Assembly: GCF_900113745.1 (NCBI RefSeq)
Contig: NZ_FOQL01000003.1
Span: forward strand, 186,001 to 250,000
Reading direction: 5' to 3'
From: Pseudomonas guineae
Lineage (GTDB): Bacteria > Pseudomonadota > Gammaproteobacteria > Pseudomonadales > Pseudomonadaceae
Length of the DNA stretch: 64,000 bases
Shown: positions 1-8,694 of the stretch, piece after piece
How positions within the stretch are numbered: position 1 is the stretch's first letter
Layout of the letters: each line of letters starts with the position of its first letter
Notes under the pieces: model-generated
Seen by the model: the letters and a program-made list of their open reading frames with translations, nothing else
Told to the model about the DNA's origin: nothing
Databases searched by the model: none
Translations under genes and position numbers: made by a program

Positions 1-34
1 AAAAAACACCTTGGTCGTGAGCAGTTAATCGGGA

Positions 35-811
35 TTATTTAGGTACGTCGGTGACCTTAATTGTGCTCGAGTCTGCAGCTGCATCTGCACCGAACCACTT
101 CTTATGCAGGTCAGCAATCACACCGTCCTTCTTCATATTGGTGATGATGTCGTTAACCTGGGCGCTGTCAGACCAATCTTTAGCGTGCATCAGCGAGTAC
201 TTTTCGCCGGTCGGAATCCTCGCAACCACTGCGTACTGCGGCTTATCTTTGATGTAATACAGCACCGCAGGAATATCACTGACATAGCCATCTAAGCGGC
301 CCGAAGCCAGATCGAGCATCGCAGGTGATAACCCTTCGTAGCGCGATACATCCTTGAACTTGTATGCACTCTTATGCTCACCAACCCACATGTCACCGGT
401 GGAACCGGTATCAACACCAACGACTTTGTCAGCCATGCCGTCTAGGCCCTTGATGCCCGACTTGGTCAGTACTGACAACGACTGGTCACTGTCGTAATAC
501 GGCTGGGCAAAACCAACCGACTCTAGACGTTTAGGGGTGATGGTGATCGATGAAATAGCGATGTCAGCACGCTTGGATTGCACGGCGCTGAACAGACCGT
601 TGAAAGGAATATTAACGAACTCGACGCTCTTGCCAGCGCGCTTTGCGACTTCTTTGACGACATCTACTTCGAAGCCAACAATCTCGCCTTCAGCATTCTG
701 AAACTCCCATGGCACGTTGCCAACGTTAGCACCTACCGTCCAATCAGCGGCCATAGTCGATGTTGAAAATGCAGTGGCCATCGCCATGCCTATGAGTACT
801 TTAACGTTCAT
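35..811 (-). CDS. Amino-acid ABC transporter periplasmic substrate-binding protein (PBP family 3)
   Basis: The 258-residue product starts with a Sec signal peptide (short positive N-terminus, hydrophobic stretch, cleavage near STMAAD) followed by a type-II periplasmic binding fold. Family marks are WTVGANVGNVPWEFQ at the N-terminus, the EVDVVKEVAKRAG helix and the ADIAISSITITPKR segment that usually carries the ligand-binding Arg. It should capture a polar amino acid or amine in the periplasm for an ABC permease. No permease or ATPase gene is adjacent inside the window, so it is either an orphan or the end of an operon that lies left of position 1. The ligand cannot be deduced. The gene faces away from the amine operon at 1554 and is separated from it by a decayed spacer. 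Confidence 0.9.
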   Translation of the reverse strand: MNVKVLIGMAMATAFSTSTMAADWTVGANVGNVPWEFQNAEGEIVGFEVDVVKEVAKRAGKSVEFVNIPFNGLFSAVQSKRADIAISSITITPKRLESVGFAQPYYDSDQSLSVLTKSGIKGLDGMADKVVGVDTGSTGDMWVGEHKSAYKFKDVSRYEGLSPAMLDLASGRLDGYVSDIPAVLYYIKDKPQYAVVARIPTGEKYSLMHAKDWSDSAQVNDIITNMKKDGVIADLHKKWFGADAAADSSTIKVTDVPK

Positions 812-890
812 GTCTAGCTCCTCGATTCAAGTCAGTCCTACAGACCGCCTGCCTACATAAACAGACGTTTCGAGATTGAGCATAAGCATC

Positions 891-930
891 TGAATTAAAT
901 ATTTCAATTTATTTATATAATGAATTAAAT
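891..930. promoter_or_regulatory. Direct repeat TGAATTAAAT x2, 30 bp apart
   Basis: TGAATTAAAT occurs at 891-900 and again at 921-930, exactly 30 bp start to start (about three helical turns), within an AT-rich tract 80-120 bp upstream of the binding-protein gene on the minus strand. This spacing is typical of paired regulator sites, but the AT-rich setting also makes chance repetition possible. Confidence 0.35.
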
Positions 931-1155
931 GCTCCAGCCGAGTGCGGATCTGACTTAAAACGGTGCATTGGATGCAACGTACAAGCGGCAGGCATTGAAC
1001 CAAGTCTCTGCCTACCTCAACGATGAAAGGCGCACTGATCCAGGGCGCTCAAATAGCTGTCACCCAAGCTTTGACTATGCGGCGCATTGCCTCGCGGAGA
1101 GATGGTCTGTGAATCGGCCCGAATTTCTTAGGCTCTCGGTGATCGCTTCTGGCCC

Positions 1156-1312
1156 AGGCTGTGTAAAAACGTAGGCTCCATTTTGAAGTCTACGTTGCTA
1201 CTTAAAATCTACCGCAGCTTGGTCAATCAGCAGACTTGAAATTTGCGTAGGACCGCGATTTATGTTCCGCCTCAGACCATCAAACAGGCTCAAAAACGTT
1301 TTTACACAGCCT
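1156..1312. mobile_element. MITE-like 157-bp element with 16-bp perfect terminal inverted repeats
   Basis: AGGCTGTGTAAAAACG at 1156-1171 is repeated as the exact reverse complement at 1297-1312. The interior is non-coding and holds an ACGTAG...CTACGT inverted repeat. Ends beginning GGCTGTGTAAAA are like those of several Pseudomonas insertion sequences, so this is probably a solo derivative or deletion remnant moved in trans. No target-site duplication is obvious, which suggests an old insertion or a remnant. Confidence 0.6.
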
Positions 1313-1553
1313 CGGCAGTAACCGGCCAGAAATAGAGATTCGTAATACCTACCAATCAACTCGTCGCAACTCAGTTGTGATCCTTCGCTGACGAGTGACG
1401 GCGAATCACGCCCTTCCCCCATGACCATGTCATTCATACATTTGTACAGGCGCGCAGCACGTCGCATGAATTTTGACGATGTTCAGCCCTGTTTGATCTG
1501 CATAACCTTCTGAGCAGGCTCCGTTGATCACTAACAATAAAAGGAGATAACCA

Positions 1554-2942
1554 ATGCCTATTCAGACCGAGCACGACCCGCGGTTGAAACGCACATTAAA
1601 GACGCGACACATCAGTATGTTGGCACTGGGCGGTGTCATAGGCGCTGGGCTTTTTGTAGGCTCTAGCGCTGTTATCGCATCAACCGGCCCGGGTGCTTTT
1701 ATTACCTATGCCATCACCGGGCTCATCGTGGCCCTGGTGATGCGAATGCTGGGTGAAATGGCCGCTGCACACCCCTCAAAAGGGTCGTTCGTCGACTATG
1801 CCCGCATGGCCTTTGGACGCCCAGCAGGCTACATGACCGGTTGGCTCTACTGGTACTTCTGGGTCATCGTGGTTGGCTTTGAAGCGGTCGTCGGCGGCCA
1901 GATCATCAATGGTTGGCTACCGGATATTCCGGTCTGGGTCATCGCGCTTGGCCTGATGATAAGCATGACATTACTCAACTTGATGTCGGTGCACTCCTTC
2001 GGCGAGGCCGAGTACTGGTTTGCCGGTATCAAGGTAGTGGCCATCATCGCTTTCCTGGTCGTGGTGGGCGCCTATGTCTTCAACCTCTGGCCGGGTTCGA
2101 CCGCTAGCTTCAGTAACCTTACCGAGCATGGCGGCTTCCTACCTCACGGGGTGTCATCACTGTTCACCGGCGTGGTCGTGGTGATCTTCTCGATGACCGG
2201 CGTTGAAGTCGCGACTCTCGCTGCGGCGGAGTCGGAAGATCCGTCTCGCAACATTCGTAAGGCCGTTAATACGGTGATGATTCGCATCCTGGTGTTTTTT
2301 GTCCTGGCGACCTTCTTCATCGTGGTAGCACAACCATGGACTGACATCGTTCCAGGTAAATCGCCCTTTGTGACCACGCTTGAGCACATCGGTATTCCGG
2401 GTGCCGGCACCATGCTGACTGCGGTGATTTTGGTGGCGGTGCTGTCAGTGTTGAATGCGGGTCTATACATCTCGTCTCGACTGCTGTTCGTCCTGGCCTC
2501 CAATGATGAGGCACCAAGCTGGCTGGCGTCTGTAAGCCGCAATGGTGTGCCTGTGCGTGGTGTCATCGCCTCGACACTGGTGGGTTATGGATGTGTCGTG
2601 ATAGCGGCGATTTGGCCCGATACGGTGTTTCAGTTCCTCATCAACTCGTCCGGCACGGTATTTCTTTTCGTCTACCTGATGATCTGCCTGTCGCAAATCA
2701 AGTTGCGCCGTAAATGGGTAGCGGAAGGGACATTGAAGTTCGCGATGTGGGGCCATCCATGGCTACCACTGATGGTGGCCGCTTCGATCGTGGCTGTCTT
2801 AGTCAGCATGGCCTTCGATCCCACCATGCAGATCAGTCTTCTGCAATGCGTCCTCGCTATTGCCGCCATAGCTGCCTCATACGTACTCATGCGGCTATCC
2901 CGTGTTCGTGGACAGGACGTGCTACCGGCGAAAGTCGTTTAG
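1554..2942 (+). CDS. APC-superfamily amino acid permease (GABA-permease-like)
   Basis: A 462-residue integral inner-membrane protein with about 12 hydrophobic segments. The N-terminus (LKTRHISMLALGGVIGAGLF) is the hallmark of the AAT subfamily of APC permeases, which includes GabP, AnsP and ProY. The GEMAAAHPSKGSF segment of TM3 and the EVATLAAAESEDPSRNIRKA loop also fit. It should import an amino acid or amine by proton symport. It is the first gene of a same-strand run with an amine oxidase, a cupin and an aldehyde dehydrogenase, so its substrate is probably the amine those enzymes degrade. The start is set by AAAGGAGATAACC directly upstream. Confidence 0.92.
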   Translation: MPIQTEHDPRLKRTLKTRHISMLALGGVIGAGLFVGSSAVIASTGPGAFITYAITGLIVALVMRMLGEMAAAHPSKGSFVDYARMAFGRPAGYMTGWLYWYFWVIVVGFEAVVGGQIINGWLPDIPVWVIALGLMISMTLLNLMSVHSFGEAEYWFAGIKVVAIIAFLVVVGAYVFNLWPGSTASFSNLTEHGGFLPHGVSSLFTGVVVVIFSMTGVEVATLAAAESEDPSRNIRKAVNTVMIRILVFFVLATFFIVVAQPWTDIVPGKSPFVTTLEHIGIPGAGTMLTAVILVAVLSVLNAGLYISSRLLFVLASNDEAPSWLASVSRNGVPVRGVIASTLVGYGCVVIAAIWPDTVFQFLINSSGTVFLFVYLMICLSQIKLRRKWVAEGTLKFAMWGHPWLPLMVAASIVAVLVSMAFDPTMQISLLQCVLAIAAIAASYVLMRLSRVRGQDVLPAKVV

Positions 2943-3001
2943 CAGACCCAGCCATACAAAAGCACACCCATATCCAGAGTATTCATTGGGAAGCCAACCA
3001 C

Positions 3002-4384
3002 ATGCCAGCAAAGATCGAATTAAGTCAGCTACCCAACAAACCACTGTGGTTTGAGCAGGACTCGCCTCGCGAACGCTTGGACGGCGCAACACACGCCGAC
3101 GTAGCCATCGTAGGTGCTGGGTATACCGGGCTCTGGACGGCCTACTACTTGCTCAAGAGTGATCCCTCGCTGCGCGTGGTGCTTCTTGAGAAACATCAGG
3201 TTGGGTTTGGCGCCTCAGGTAGAAACGGTGGCTGGGCTTCGGCGATATTCCCGATTTCTCTTCCTCGGGTGGCCGAGATGTACTCCCATGATGCCGCCTT
3301 GAGTCTGCAGGCGGCCATGAACGATACGGTTGATGAAATCGGTCGCGTTTTGACCCTTGAGGGCGTCGACGCGGATTACTCGAAGCAAGGGTTCCTCTCG
3401 CTAGCCCGTAGCGATCCGCAAATGGCCCGCGCCCGTGCCGCAGTCGAGGCCTCAGCGCGCTTCGGATTACCGAACCAGTGGCAAGTTCTCGATGGCGCGC
3501 AAGCCGGCGCCAAGGCCGGAGCACAAGGCGTTCTGGGCGGGCTCTACACTGAGCACTGCGCCCTCATCCACCCAGGCAAACTGGTGCGTGGCTTGGCACG
3601 GTTGGTCGAGCAGATGGGTGCCAAAATTTATGAGCACTCTGCCGTAACAGAGCTTGTTCCTGGCAGCGTGCGCACAGAACAGGGTTCGGTTACGACCCAG
3701 TTCACGGTGCGCGCCACCGAGGCATTCACCTCGCAGCAGCCTGGACACTCGCGCTTTGTCATCCCGCTGTACTCATTGGTGCTGGCCACCGAGCCACTGC
3801 CAAGAGACCTGCTTGCCAAGCTCAATCTTGACCACCGCATGGCGTTCAATGACATGCGCCATCTGCGTGTTTATGGGCAAGTCACGGCCGAGGGACGGTT
3901 AGTGTTTGGTGGCAGGGGCGCGCCCTATCACTGGGGCTCACGAATGTCCGAAGACGCTGATCTGGTGGACAACATTCACGCCAAGATCCACGAGACCTTG
4001 GTCGAGTTTTTCCCGGACCTGACCGACACGCGAATCACCCATCGCTGGGGTGGTGCCCTAGGTGTTTCCCGTGACTGGTGCCCTACGGTGAGTATCGATC
4101 GGAAAAACCGGCTGGCCTGGGCTGGCAACTACGTCGGCGACGGTGTCGCCACCAGCAACTTGGCAGGTCGCATTCTGCGCAACCTGATCCTTGAGCAAGA
4201 CGAGGACATCAACGCCCTGCCCTTGGTCAATCACTGCTCCCCGTCCTGGGAGCGCGAGCCGCTGCGCTGGCTGGGTATCAACAGCGGGCTAGCTGCGGCC
4301 TCGCTCAGCGATATCGAAGAGCGCATCACCCATCGTCCATCTCGCACTGCAATGTTGCTGGAAAAGTTAACAGGTGCACATTAA
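3002..4384 (+). CDS. FAD-dependent amine oxidoreductase, PuuB/DAO family
   Basis: The 460-residue protein has an N-terminal Rossmann FAD motif (VAIVGAGYTGLWTAYYLL) with the distal acidic residue in VVLLEK, followed by GFGASGRNGGW, the conserved stretch of DadA/PuuB-like DAO flavoproteins. The C-terminus has the matching GNYVGDGVATSNLAGR FAD-closing motif. PuuB oxidises gamma-glutamylputrescine to an aldehyde; related enzymes act on other amines. The aldehyde dehydrogenase two genes downstream could take the product. A longer frame begins inside the permease gene, but homology begins at the ATG at 3002. No gamma-glutamylamine ligase is nearby, so the actual substrate is open. Confidence 0.85.
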   Translation: MPAKIELSQLPNKPLWFEQDSPRERLDGATHADVAIVGAGYTGLWTAYYLLKSDPSLRVVLLEKHQVGFGASGRNGGWASAIFPISLPRVAEMYSHDAALSLQAAMNDTVDEIGRVLTLEGVDADYSKQGFLSLARSDPQMARARAAVEASARFGLPNQWQVLDGAQAGAKAGAQGVLGGLYTEHCALIHPGKLVRGLARLVEQMGAKIYEHSAVTELVPGSVRTEQGSVTTQFTVRATEAFTSQQPGHSRFVIPLYSLVLATEPLPRDLLAKLNLDHRMAFNDMRHLRVYGQVTAEGRLVFGGRGAPYHWGSRMSEDADLVDNIHAKIHETLVEFFPDLTDTRITHRWGGALGVSRDWCPTVSIDRKNRLAWAGNYVGDGVATSNLAGRILRNLILEQDEDINALPLVNHCSPSWEREPLRWLGINSGLAAASLSDIEERITHRPSRTAMLLEKLTGAH

Positions 4385-4396
4385 TAGGAGCATGCC

Positions 4397-4747
4397 GTGA
4401 CTACTTTCACGATTATCAAGTCTGCCGCGATCCAATCGTTGCCATTAAATCCCGCCGGCCAGCGTGCCGGTGCAGACAAGGGCGACCCACAAATAGCGCT
4501 CCAGCAACTGGCACCAGAAGCCACTGGCAGCCTGGGTGTCTGGGAATGCCAACCTGGCGGATGGCCGGTGGTTAACCGTCCCGACACCGAGTTCACGTAC
4601 ATCATCTCCGGCGTTGCGCTGTTGACGGATGACGCGAGCGGTGAAGTGGTAGAGGTCACGGGTGGTGACCTGATCATTCTCCCGCCTGGCTGGACGGGGC
4701 GCTGGGACGTGCTTGAAACCGTCAGAAAGGTCTACGCGATCTACTGA
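4397..4747 (+). CDS. Cupin-domain protein of the DUF861 type
   Basis: A 116-residue single-domain cupin with GTG start 12 bp after the oxidase gene (AGGAG seven bases upstream). Residues 50-110 carry the pattern [20 protein letters not shown], then [14 protein letters not shown], the two cupin motifs of the DUF861 (ureidoglycolate-hydrolase-like) branch. The expected His residues of a metal site are largely absent. Such small cupins often accompany amine oxidases and aldehyde dehydrogenases; a catalytic role is not shown. The next gene starts 61 bp later. Confidence 0.8.
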   Translation: MTTFTIIKSAAIQSLPLNPAGQRAGADKGDPQIALQQLAPEATGSLGVWECQPGGWPVVNRPDTEFTYIISGVALLTDDASGEVVEVTGGDLIILPPGWTGRWDVLETVRKVYAIY

Positions 4748-4808
4748 CCAGCGCCGCTTTCATGGTGGGAACTGCAACCCGCCGCCATCCTATTTTCGAG
4801 AAACTCCA

Positions 4809-6320
4809 ATGACCAATACGATCGTAAACTGGGTATCCGGTGCCCTTGTGAACTCCACCAGCGGCCAGCAATTGCCGGTCTACAACCCTGCCACTGGCGT
4901 GGTCACAGGCCAAGTGCAACTGGCCAGCCACGCTGACGTAAACGCTGCCGTTGCCTCAGCCAAAGCGGCCTTTCCGGCGTGGAGCAACCTGTCGCCACTG
5001 CGCCGCTCACGTGTTCTCAATAAATTCCTGGCACTGCTCAACGAGCATCGTGATGATCTGGCTCGGCTGATCACTGCCGAGCATGGCAAGGTGTTCAGCG
5101 ACGCCCAAGGTGAGGTCATGCGGGGTATCGAGATCGTCGAATTCGCGTGTGGCGCACCGCAGTTACTTAAGACTGACTTCTCCGACCAGGTCAGCACCAA
5201 TATCGACAACTGGACGCTGCGCCAGCCATTGGGCGTGGTCACAGGTATCACGCCGTTCAACTTCCCAGTAATGGTGCCGATGTGGATGTTCCCGCTGGCG
5301 CTGGCTACGGGTAATACCTTCGTGCTCAAGCCCAGCCCGATAGACCCAAGCCCCAGCCTGTTTATGGCCAAACTGCTTAAGCAGGCCGGTCTGCCCGATG
5401 GGGTGTTCAACGTGGTGCAGGGTGACAAGGAGGCCGTCAACGCGCTGCTCGAACACCCGGATGTTGAGGCTATCTCGTTCGTGGGCTCCACGCCCATCGC
5501 CAACCATATCTACGAGATTGGCGCTCGCCACGGCAAACGTGTTCAAGCCTTAGGCGGTGCCAAGAACCACTTGGTAGTTATGCCAGACGCCGATATGGAT
5601 CAAGTCGTGGATGCGCTCATGGGTGCAGCCTATGGTTCGGCAGGCGAGCGCTGCATGGCCGTCAGCGTGGCAGTTTTCGTGGGTGAAAACACAGCAGAAC
5701 AGGTCCTTCCTAAGCTGATCGAGCGTACCCGCGCACTGAAAGTGCTAAACGGTACCAACAACGACGCCGAGATGGGGCCGATTGTCAGCCGTGCTGCACA
5801 TCAACGCATCACCGGTTATATCGAGCAAGGTGTCGCGGAAGGCGCAACGCTACTGGTCGATGGCCGTGGCTTTGATGGCGAGGCCGCAGGCGAAGGCTGC
5901 GGCGATGGGTTCTGGATGGGTGGCACGTTGTTCGATCATGTCACCCGGGACATGCGCATCTACAAGGAAGAGATCTTTGGGCCGGTGCTGGCGTGTGTGC
6001 GGGTCAAGGATTTCGCCGAGGCAGTGGCGCTTATCAATGATCACGAATTCGGCAATGGCGTGAGCTGTTACACCCGTGACGGTCACGTTGCACGTGAGTT
6101 TGGTCGTCGTATTCAGGTCGGTATGGTCGGTATCAACGTGCCTATTCCGGTGCCCATGGCGTGGCACGGCTTTGGCGGTTGGAAGAAGAGCCTGTTCGGC
6201 GACATGCATGCTTACGGAGAAGAAGGTGTGCGTTTTTATACCAAGCAAAAGAGCATCATGCAGCGCTGGCCGCAGGCTACTGCAAAGGGTGCTGAGTTCG
6301 CGATGCCGACCAGCCATTAA
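4809..6320 (+). CDS. CoA-acylating aldehyde dehydrogenase, methylmalonate-semialdehyde dehydrogenase type
   Basis: The 503-residue product shows the MmsA subtype signature: the general-base Glu motif of ordinary ALDHs is replaced by [17 protein letters not shown], and the nucleophile lies in [26 protein letters not shown] is the CoA-acylating version of the NAD-fold motif. MmsA enzymes convert methylmalonate semialdehyde or malonate semialdehyde to propionyl-CoA or acetyl-CoA. With an amine oxidase upstream, the pathway may pass through a semialdehyde such as that from beta-alanine or 3-aminoisobutyrate, but this is inference. The start at 4809 follows family alignment; its RBS is weak. A strong bidirectional terminator follows. 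Confidence 0.88.
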   Translation: MTNTIVNWVSGALVNSTSGQQLPVYNPATGVVTGQVQLASHADVNAAVASAKAAFPAWSNLSPLRRSRVLNKFLALLNEHRDDLARLITAEHGKVFSDAQGEVMRGIEIVEFACGAPQLLKTDFSDQVSTNIDNWTLRQPLGVVTGITPFNFPVMVPMWMFPLALATGNTFVLKPSPIDPSPSLFMAKLLKQAGLPDGVFNVVQGDKEAVNALLEHPDVEAISFVGSTPIANHIYEIGARHGKRVQALGGAKNHLVVMPDADMDQVVDALMGAAYGSAGERCMAVSVAVFVGENTAEQVLPKLIERTRALKVLNGTNNDAEMGPIVSRAAHQRITGYIEQGVAEGATLLVDGRGFDGEAAGEGCGDGFWMGGTLFDHVTRDMRIYKEEIFGPVLACVRVKDFAEAVALINDHEFGNGVSCYTRDGHVAREFGRRIQVGMVGINVPIPVPMAWHGFGGWKKSLFGDMHAYGEEGVRFYTKQKSIMQRWPQATAKGAEFAMPTSH

Positions 6321-6340
6321 GGCTATCGGTTAAGTCGCGC

Positions 6341-6371
6341 AAAAGGCCCCGCACTCAGTGCGGGGCCTTTT
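6341..6371. terminator. Bidirectional rho-independent terminator
   Basis: A perfect 14-bp stem (AAAAGGCCCCGCAC / GTGCGGGGCCTTTT) with a 3-nt loop lies between two convergent genes. It has T-runs in both directions, so it can end both the amine operon and the pucR transcript. Confidence 0.95.
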
Positions 6372-6375
6372 GCGT

Positions 6376-7824
6376 TTAATGATTGCTGTCGAGCAGCTCA
6401 GTATTTTTACCGGCTTGGATTGCGATCCAAAAACGCGCAATGCCATTGGTTGTGGTGGGCTTGATTCCCGTCAATTGCTCCACCAACTTGAGCCGATAGA
6501 CCAGTGTCTGGCGATGAACGCCGAGGTCGAAGGCGGTCGCTTTCCAGTTGCCATCGTTTGCTAGAAAACTCATTAATGTTGGCAAGAGTGCCGCCCCTTG
6601 CGTGCGGTCATGCTCCATCAGCGGCCCCAGGTATCGCGCTATTAATGCGCGCGCTTCGGTCAACGATTTTGGCGCCATGATCAGCCCCGTCTCCGTATCG
6701 CCGTAGCGCAGCCTGTCCGTGCCGACTTCCTGCGCCTGGGTTAACGCTAAGCGCGCCTGCCTGACGCTTTCACGAAAGCCCGTGGCCTCTGCGATCGGTC
6801 TACTGATGCCAATCACAGTGCAATCACCGAGGTTGCTGCGCAGGGCATCGAGGGTCGCGTTGTCATCAGCACTGATGGCTAGCAGCAGACCTTTGTCGCT
6901 GAGTAATAGGGGCGTGGCAATGTGCAGAGCTGGGGCATGGTGGATCTCATCGGCGCACCAAAACCCCTCAAGACCTGGGCGTATAGCAAGACTTACTAAC
7001 GTGCCGGTGAGACCGCGGCGCTCCAGTAAGGGGCGCGCGAGAATGAACTGTGTCTCGCTCTCCAGCAGGCTGCGTAACAGTGCCGATCCTTCCTCGCGCT
7101 GCAGGTCACGTTGGATCATCAAACGTTCGAGTTCAACGCCGAGCAGGCCGACCAGCGAGCGTACTAGGATGGCGTCATCCAGTGTGCGCTTGCCGTTGCG
7201 GGTCATGACAAGGTTGGCTCGGGCTCGGCCAGCGATCGCTATCCGCTCAACCCCTTCTAGATCTTGCTGCCCGGATGGTTTGGTATCGACGATATTGATG
7301 CCACTGACCGCATCCTCAATAGCCAAATCAAGGTCCAGCGTGTTGGCGAGGATGGCGAGGCGGCCTGCCATGTCGGGTGCCTTGCGCAGTGCATCGGCGT
7401 AAGTCTGGAACAGCCGCTCGCTGGCGTTAAAGCGTTCGCGCTGGGCATTCAGCACGCTTTCGATCACATAGTGAGAAAGCTTGACGAATTCGAGCTCGAA
7501 GCTGGCGTGAAGAATCGGAAACAGCATGCGATCCGCGGCGTTCAGCATCTGGCGCGATAGTTTTGGGGCATCGTGTCTGGGGGCGACCACCAACGCACTG
7601 GCATTGCATTGCGCCAGTTGCTCCAGCCAAGCAACCTGATCTTTCGCCGCATGAGGAATGCCCACCCCGGTGGTCATGACCAAGTCGCCGGGAGAAATCC
7701 ATCGCCATGGGTCGGGCAAGTCAACGGCATGGGCCCAAGTTATTGGTCTGCTGGTGGCGGCCTGGCCTGCGATTGCCTTTAGTTTCAGCAGCTCGACATT
7801 GATCAGGTCCTGTACCGTTAGCAT
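6376..7824 (-). CDS. PucR-family transcriptional regulator
   Basis: The 482-residue protein begins MLTVQDLINVELLKLKAIAG, the N-terminal PucR ligand domain of this family. The middle is a GGDEF-like/CdaR region and the C-terminus holds the PucR-type HTH: LMSFLANDGNWKATAFDLGV followed by HRQTLVYRLKLVEQLTGI. PucR/CdaR proteins control purine, polyamine or amino-acid catabolic genes in response to a metabolite. It is convergent with the permease-oxidase-cupin-aldehyde dehydrogenase operon and is the obvious candidate to regulate it. The stop codon lies only 5 bp from the shared terminator. Confidence 0.9.
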   Translation of the reverse strand: MLTVQDLINVELLKLKAIAGQAATSRPITWAHAVDLPDPWRWISPGDLVMTTGVGIPHAAKDQVAWLEQLAQCNASALVVAPRHDAPKLSRQMLNAADRMLFPILHASFELEFVKLSHYVIESVLNAQRERFNASERLFQTYADALRKAPDMAGRLAILANTLDLDLAIEDAVSGINIVDTKPSGQQDLEGVERIAIAGRARANLVMTRNGKRTLDDAILVRSLVGLLGVELERLMIQRDLQREEGSALLRSLLESETQFILARPLLERRGLTGTLVSLAIRPGLEGFWCADEIHHAPALHIATPLLLSDKGLLLAISADDNATLDALRSNLGDCTVIGISRPIAEATGFRESVRQARLALTQAQEVGTDRLRYGDTETGLIMAPKSLTEARALIARYLGPLMEHDRTQGAALLPTLMSFLANDGNWKATAFDLGVHRQTLVYRLKLVEQLTGIKPTTTNGIARFWIAIQAGKNTELLDSNH

Positions 7825-8300
7825 GAAATTGTCGTTCCGCAGATTTGAGTTGTCATGCTACCGGGTATAGCCGAGGTGAACCATGCTCCGGGGGCGCACA
7901 TGATGGTGAATGAGTGTTTTCGATCGAGACGGCGTCAAGCCTCTATTGAACGGGTGCAGCGTTAAGAAATGAAAACTCGCTTCAACGCAAATGTCAGATC
8001 TGCTGATTAGCCGAACGCGAGTTGGCTTAAATTAGGAGCGATTCACGCTTCCCAACGTTGAAACAGCCATGTTGCCAACGAATAGGAGTGGTTGCTATTG
8101 GCCGATCTTTGCCGATCATGACAGGCGAGAATCGGCCAAGAGCGGTCATTCGAAATTGGTTACAAAAGCAGAGGCGGACTAGTAACTCAGCTTCTCCTCG
8201 TCTACAAGTAAGCCGTGCTTCTTACTGTGTCCGCCGCTGCCTTACTCTCAAAGTTGAGCAGGCCAGAAAGTGAATATGAACCTGCACGCAGGAAATTTAA
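7825..8300. other. Intergenic stretch, no gene seen
   Basis: About 476 bp without a supported gene between pucR and ridA. It contains a 9-bp inverted repeat (8098-8139) belonging to a degenerate intergenic sequence type that recurs near 15720-15790 and perhaps near 50120-50210. Confidence 0.7.
8098..8139. repeat. Inverted repeat TTGGCCGAT / ATCGGCCAA in a degenerate dispersed repeat
   Basis: TTGGCCGAT at 8098-8106 pairs exactly with ATCGGCCAA at 8131-8139. The 24-bp centre (TTTGCCGATCATGACAGGC) resembles a stretch at about 15747-15775 (TTCAGCCGATTACGACAGGC). Sequences of this kind are common as decayed intergenic repeats in Pseudomonas. Confidence 0.5.
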
Positions 8301-8654
8301 CTACTGCGGAATGGCTGCAATTACCGAGACTTCTACCAGCAGTTCAGGGCTGGCCATCTTAGCCTCGACGCAGGCACGCGCAGGGGCGAAGCCTGCTGGA
8401 ACCCAGTTGTCCCATACACTATTCATCTCGGCGAACAGGCTCATATCTTTCAGGTAGATGGTGGCTGACAGCAGCTGCTCACGATTGCTGCCGACCGACG
8501 CCAGCAGCGCATCGACCTTGGCCAGCATGGTGCGGGTTTGCTCTTGAATGCCGGCGCTACGATCTTCTGCGACCTGGCCGCATAAATAGGCGGTCTGGTT
8601 ATGCACCACGACTCGGCTCATCCGCGCGGCTGTTTCGTATCGGCTAATGCTCAT
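8301..8654 (-). CDS. RidA (YjgF/YER057c/UK114) family imine/enamine deaminase
   Basis: A 117-residue protein with the Rid-fold pattern [17 protein letters not shown]...[20 protein letters not shown] and a C-terminal RACVEAKM...[11 protein letters not shown] that holds the conserved Arg of this family. RidA proteins hydrolyse reactive imines made by amino-acid oxidases. It sits 40 bp downstream of an amine/amino-acid dehydrogenase operon on the same strand, which matches a role in clearing the imine product. The start at 8654 is chosen over an upstream ATG because AGGAAAAG lies just before it and homology begins at MSISRY. Confidence 0.9.
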   Translation of the reverse strand: MSISRYETAARMSRVVVHNQTAYLCGQVAEDRSAGIQEQTRTMLAKVDALLASVGSNREQLLSATIYLKDMSLFAEMNSVWDNWVPAGFAPARACVEAKMASPELLVEVSVIAAIPQ

Positions 8655-8694
8655 CACTTTTCCTATTGGTGTTTCATGTTGAAATGACACGCTA

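Larger units (their letters stand above)
812..1553. other. Long intergenic stretch with decayed sequence
   Basis: No convincing gene is seen here. The left part is very AT-rich (about 885-935) and probably holds the promoter of the binding-protein gene. The middle holds a 157-bp inverted-repeat element. Short open frames here have no RBS or family features. A good Shine-Dalgarno (AAAGGAGATAACC) ends the stretch in front of the permease gene at 1554. Confidence 0.7.

Noticed and set aside
1198..1467. 89-residue frame on the minus strand overlapping the MITE-like element
   Set aside because: It crosses the element end, has no RBS or family, and its C-terminal part is the read-through of the terminal repeat.
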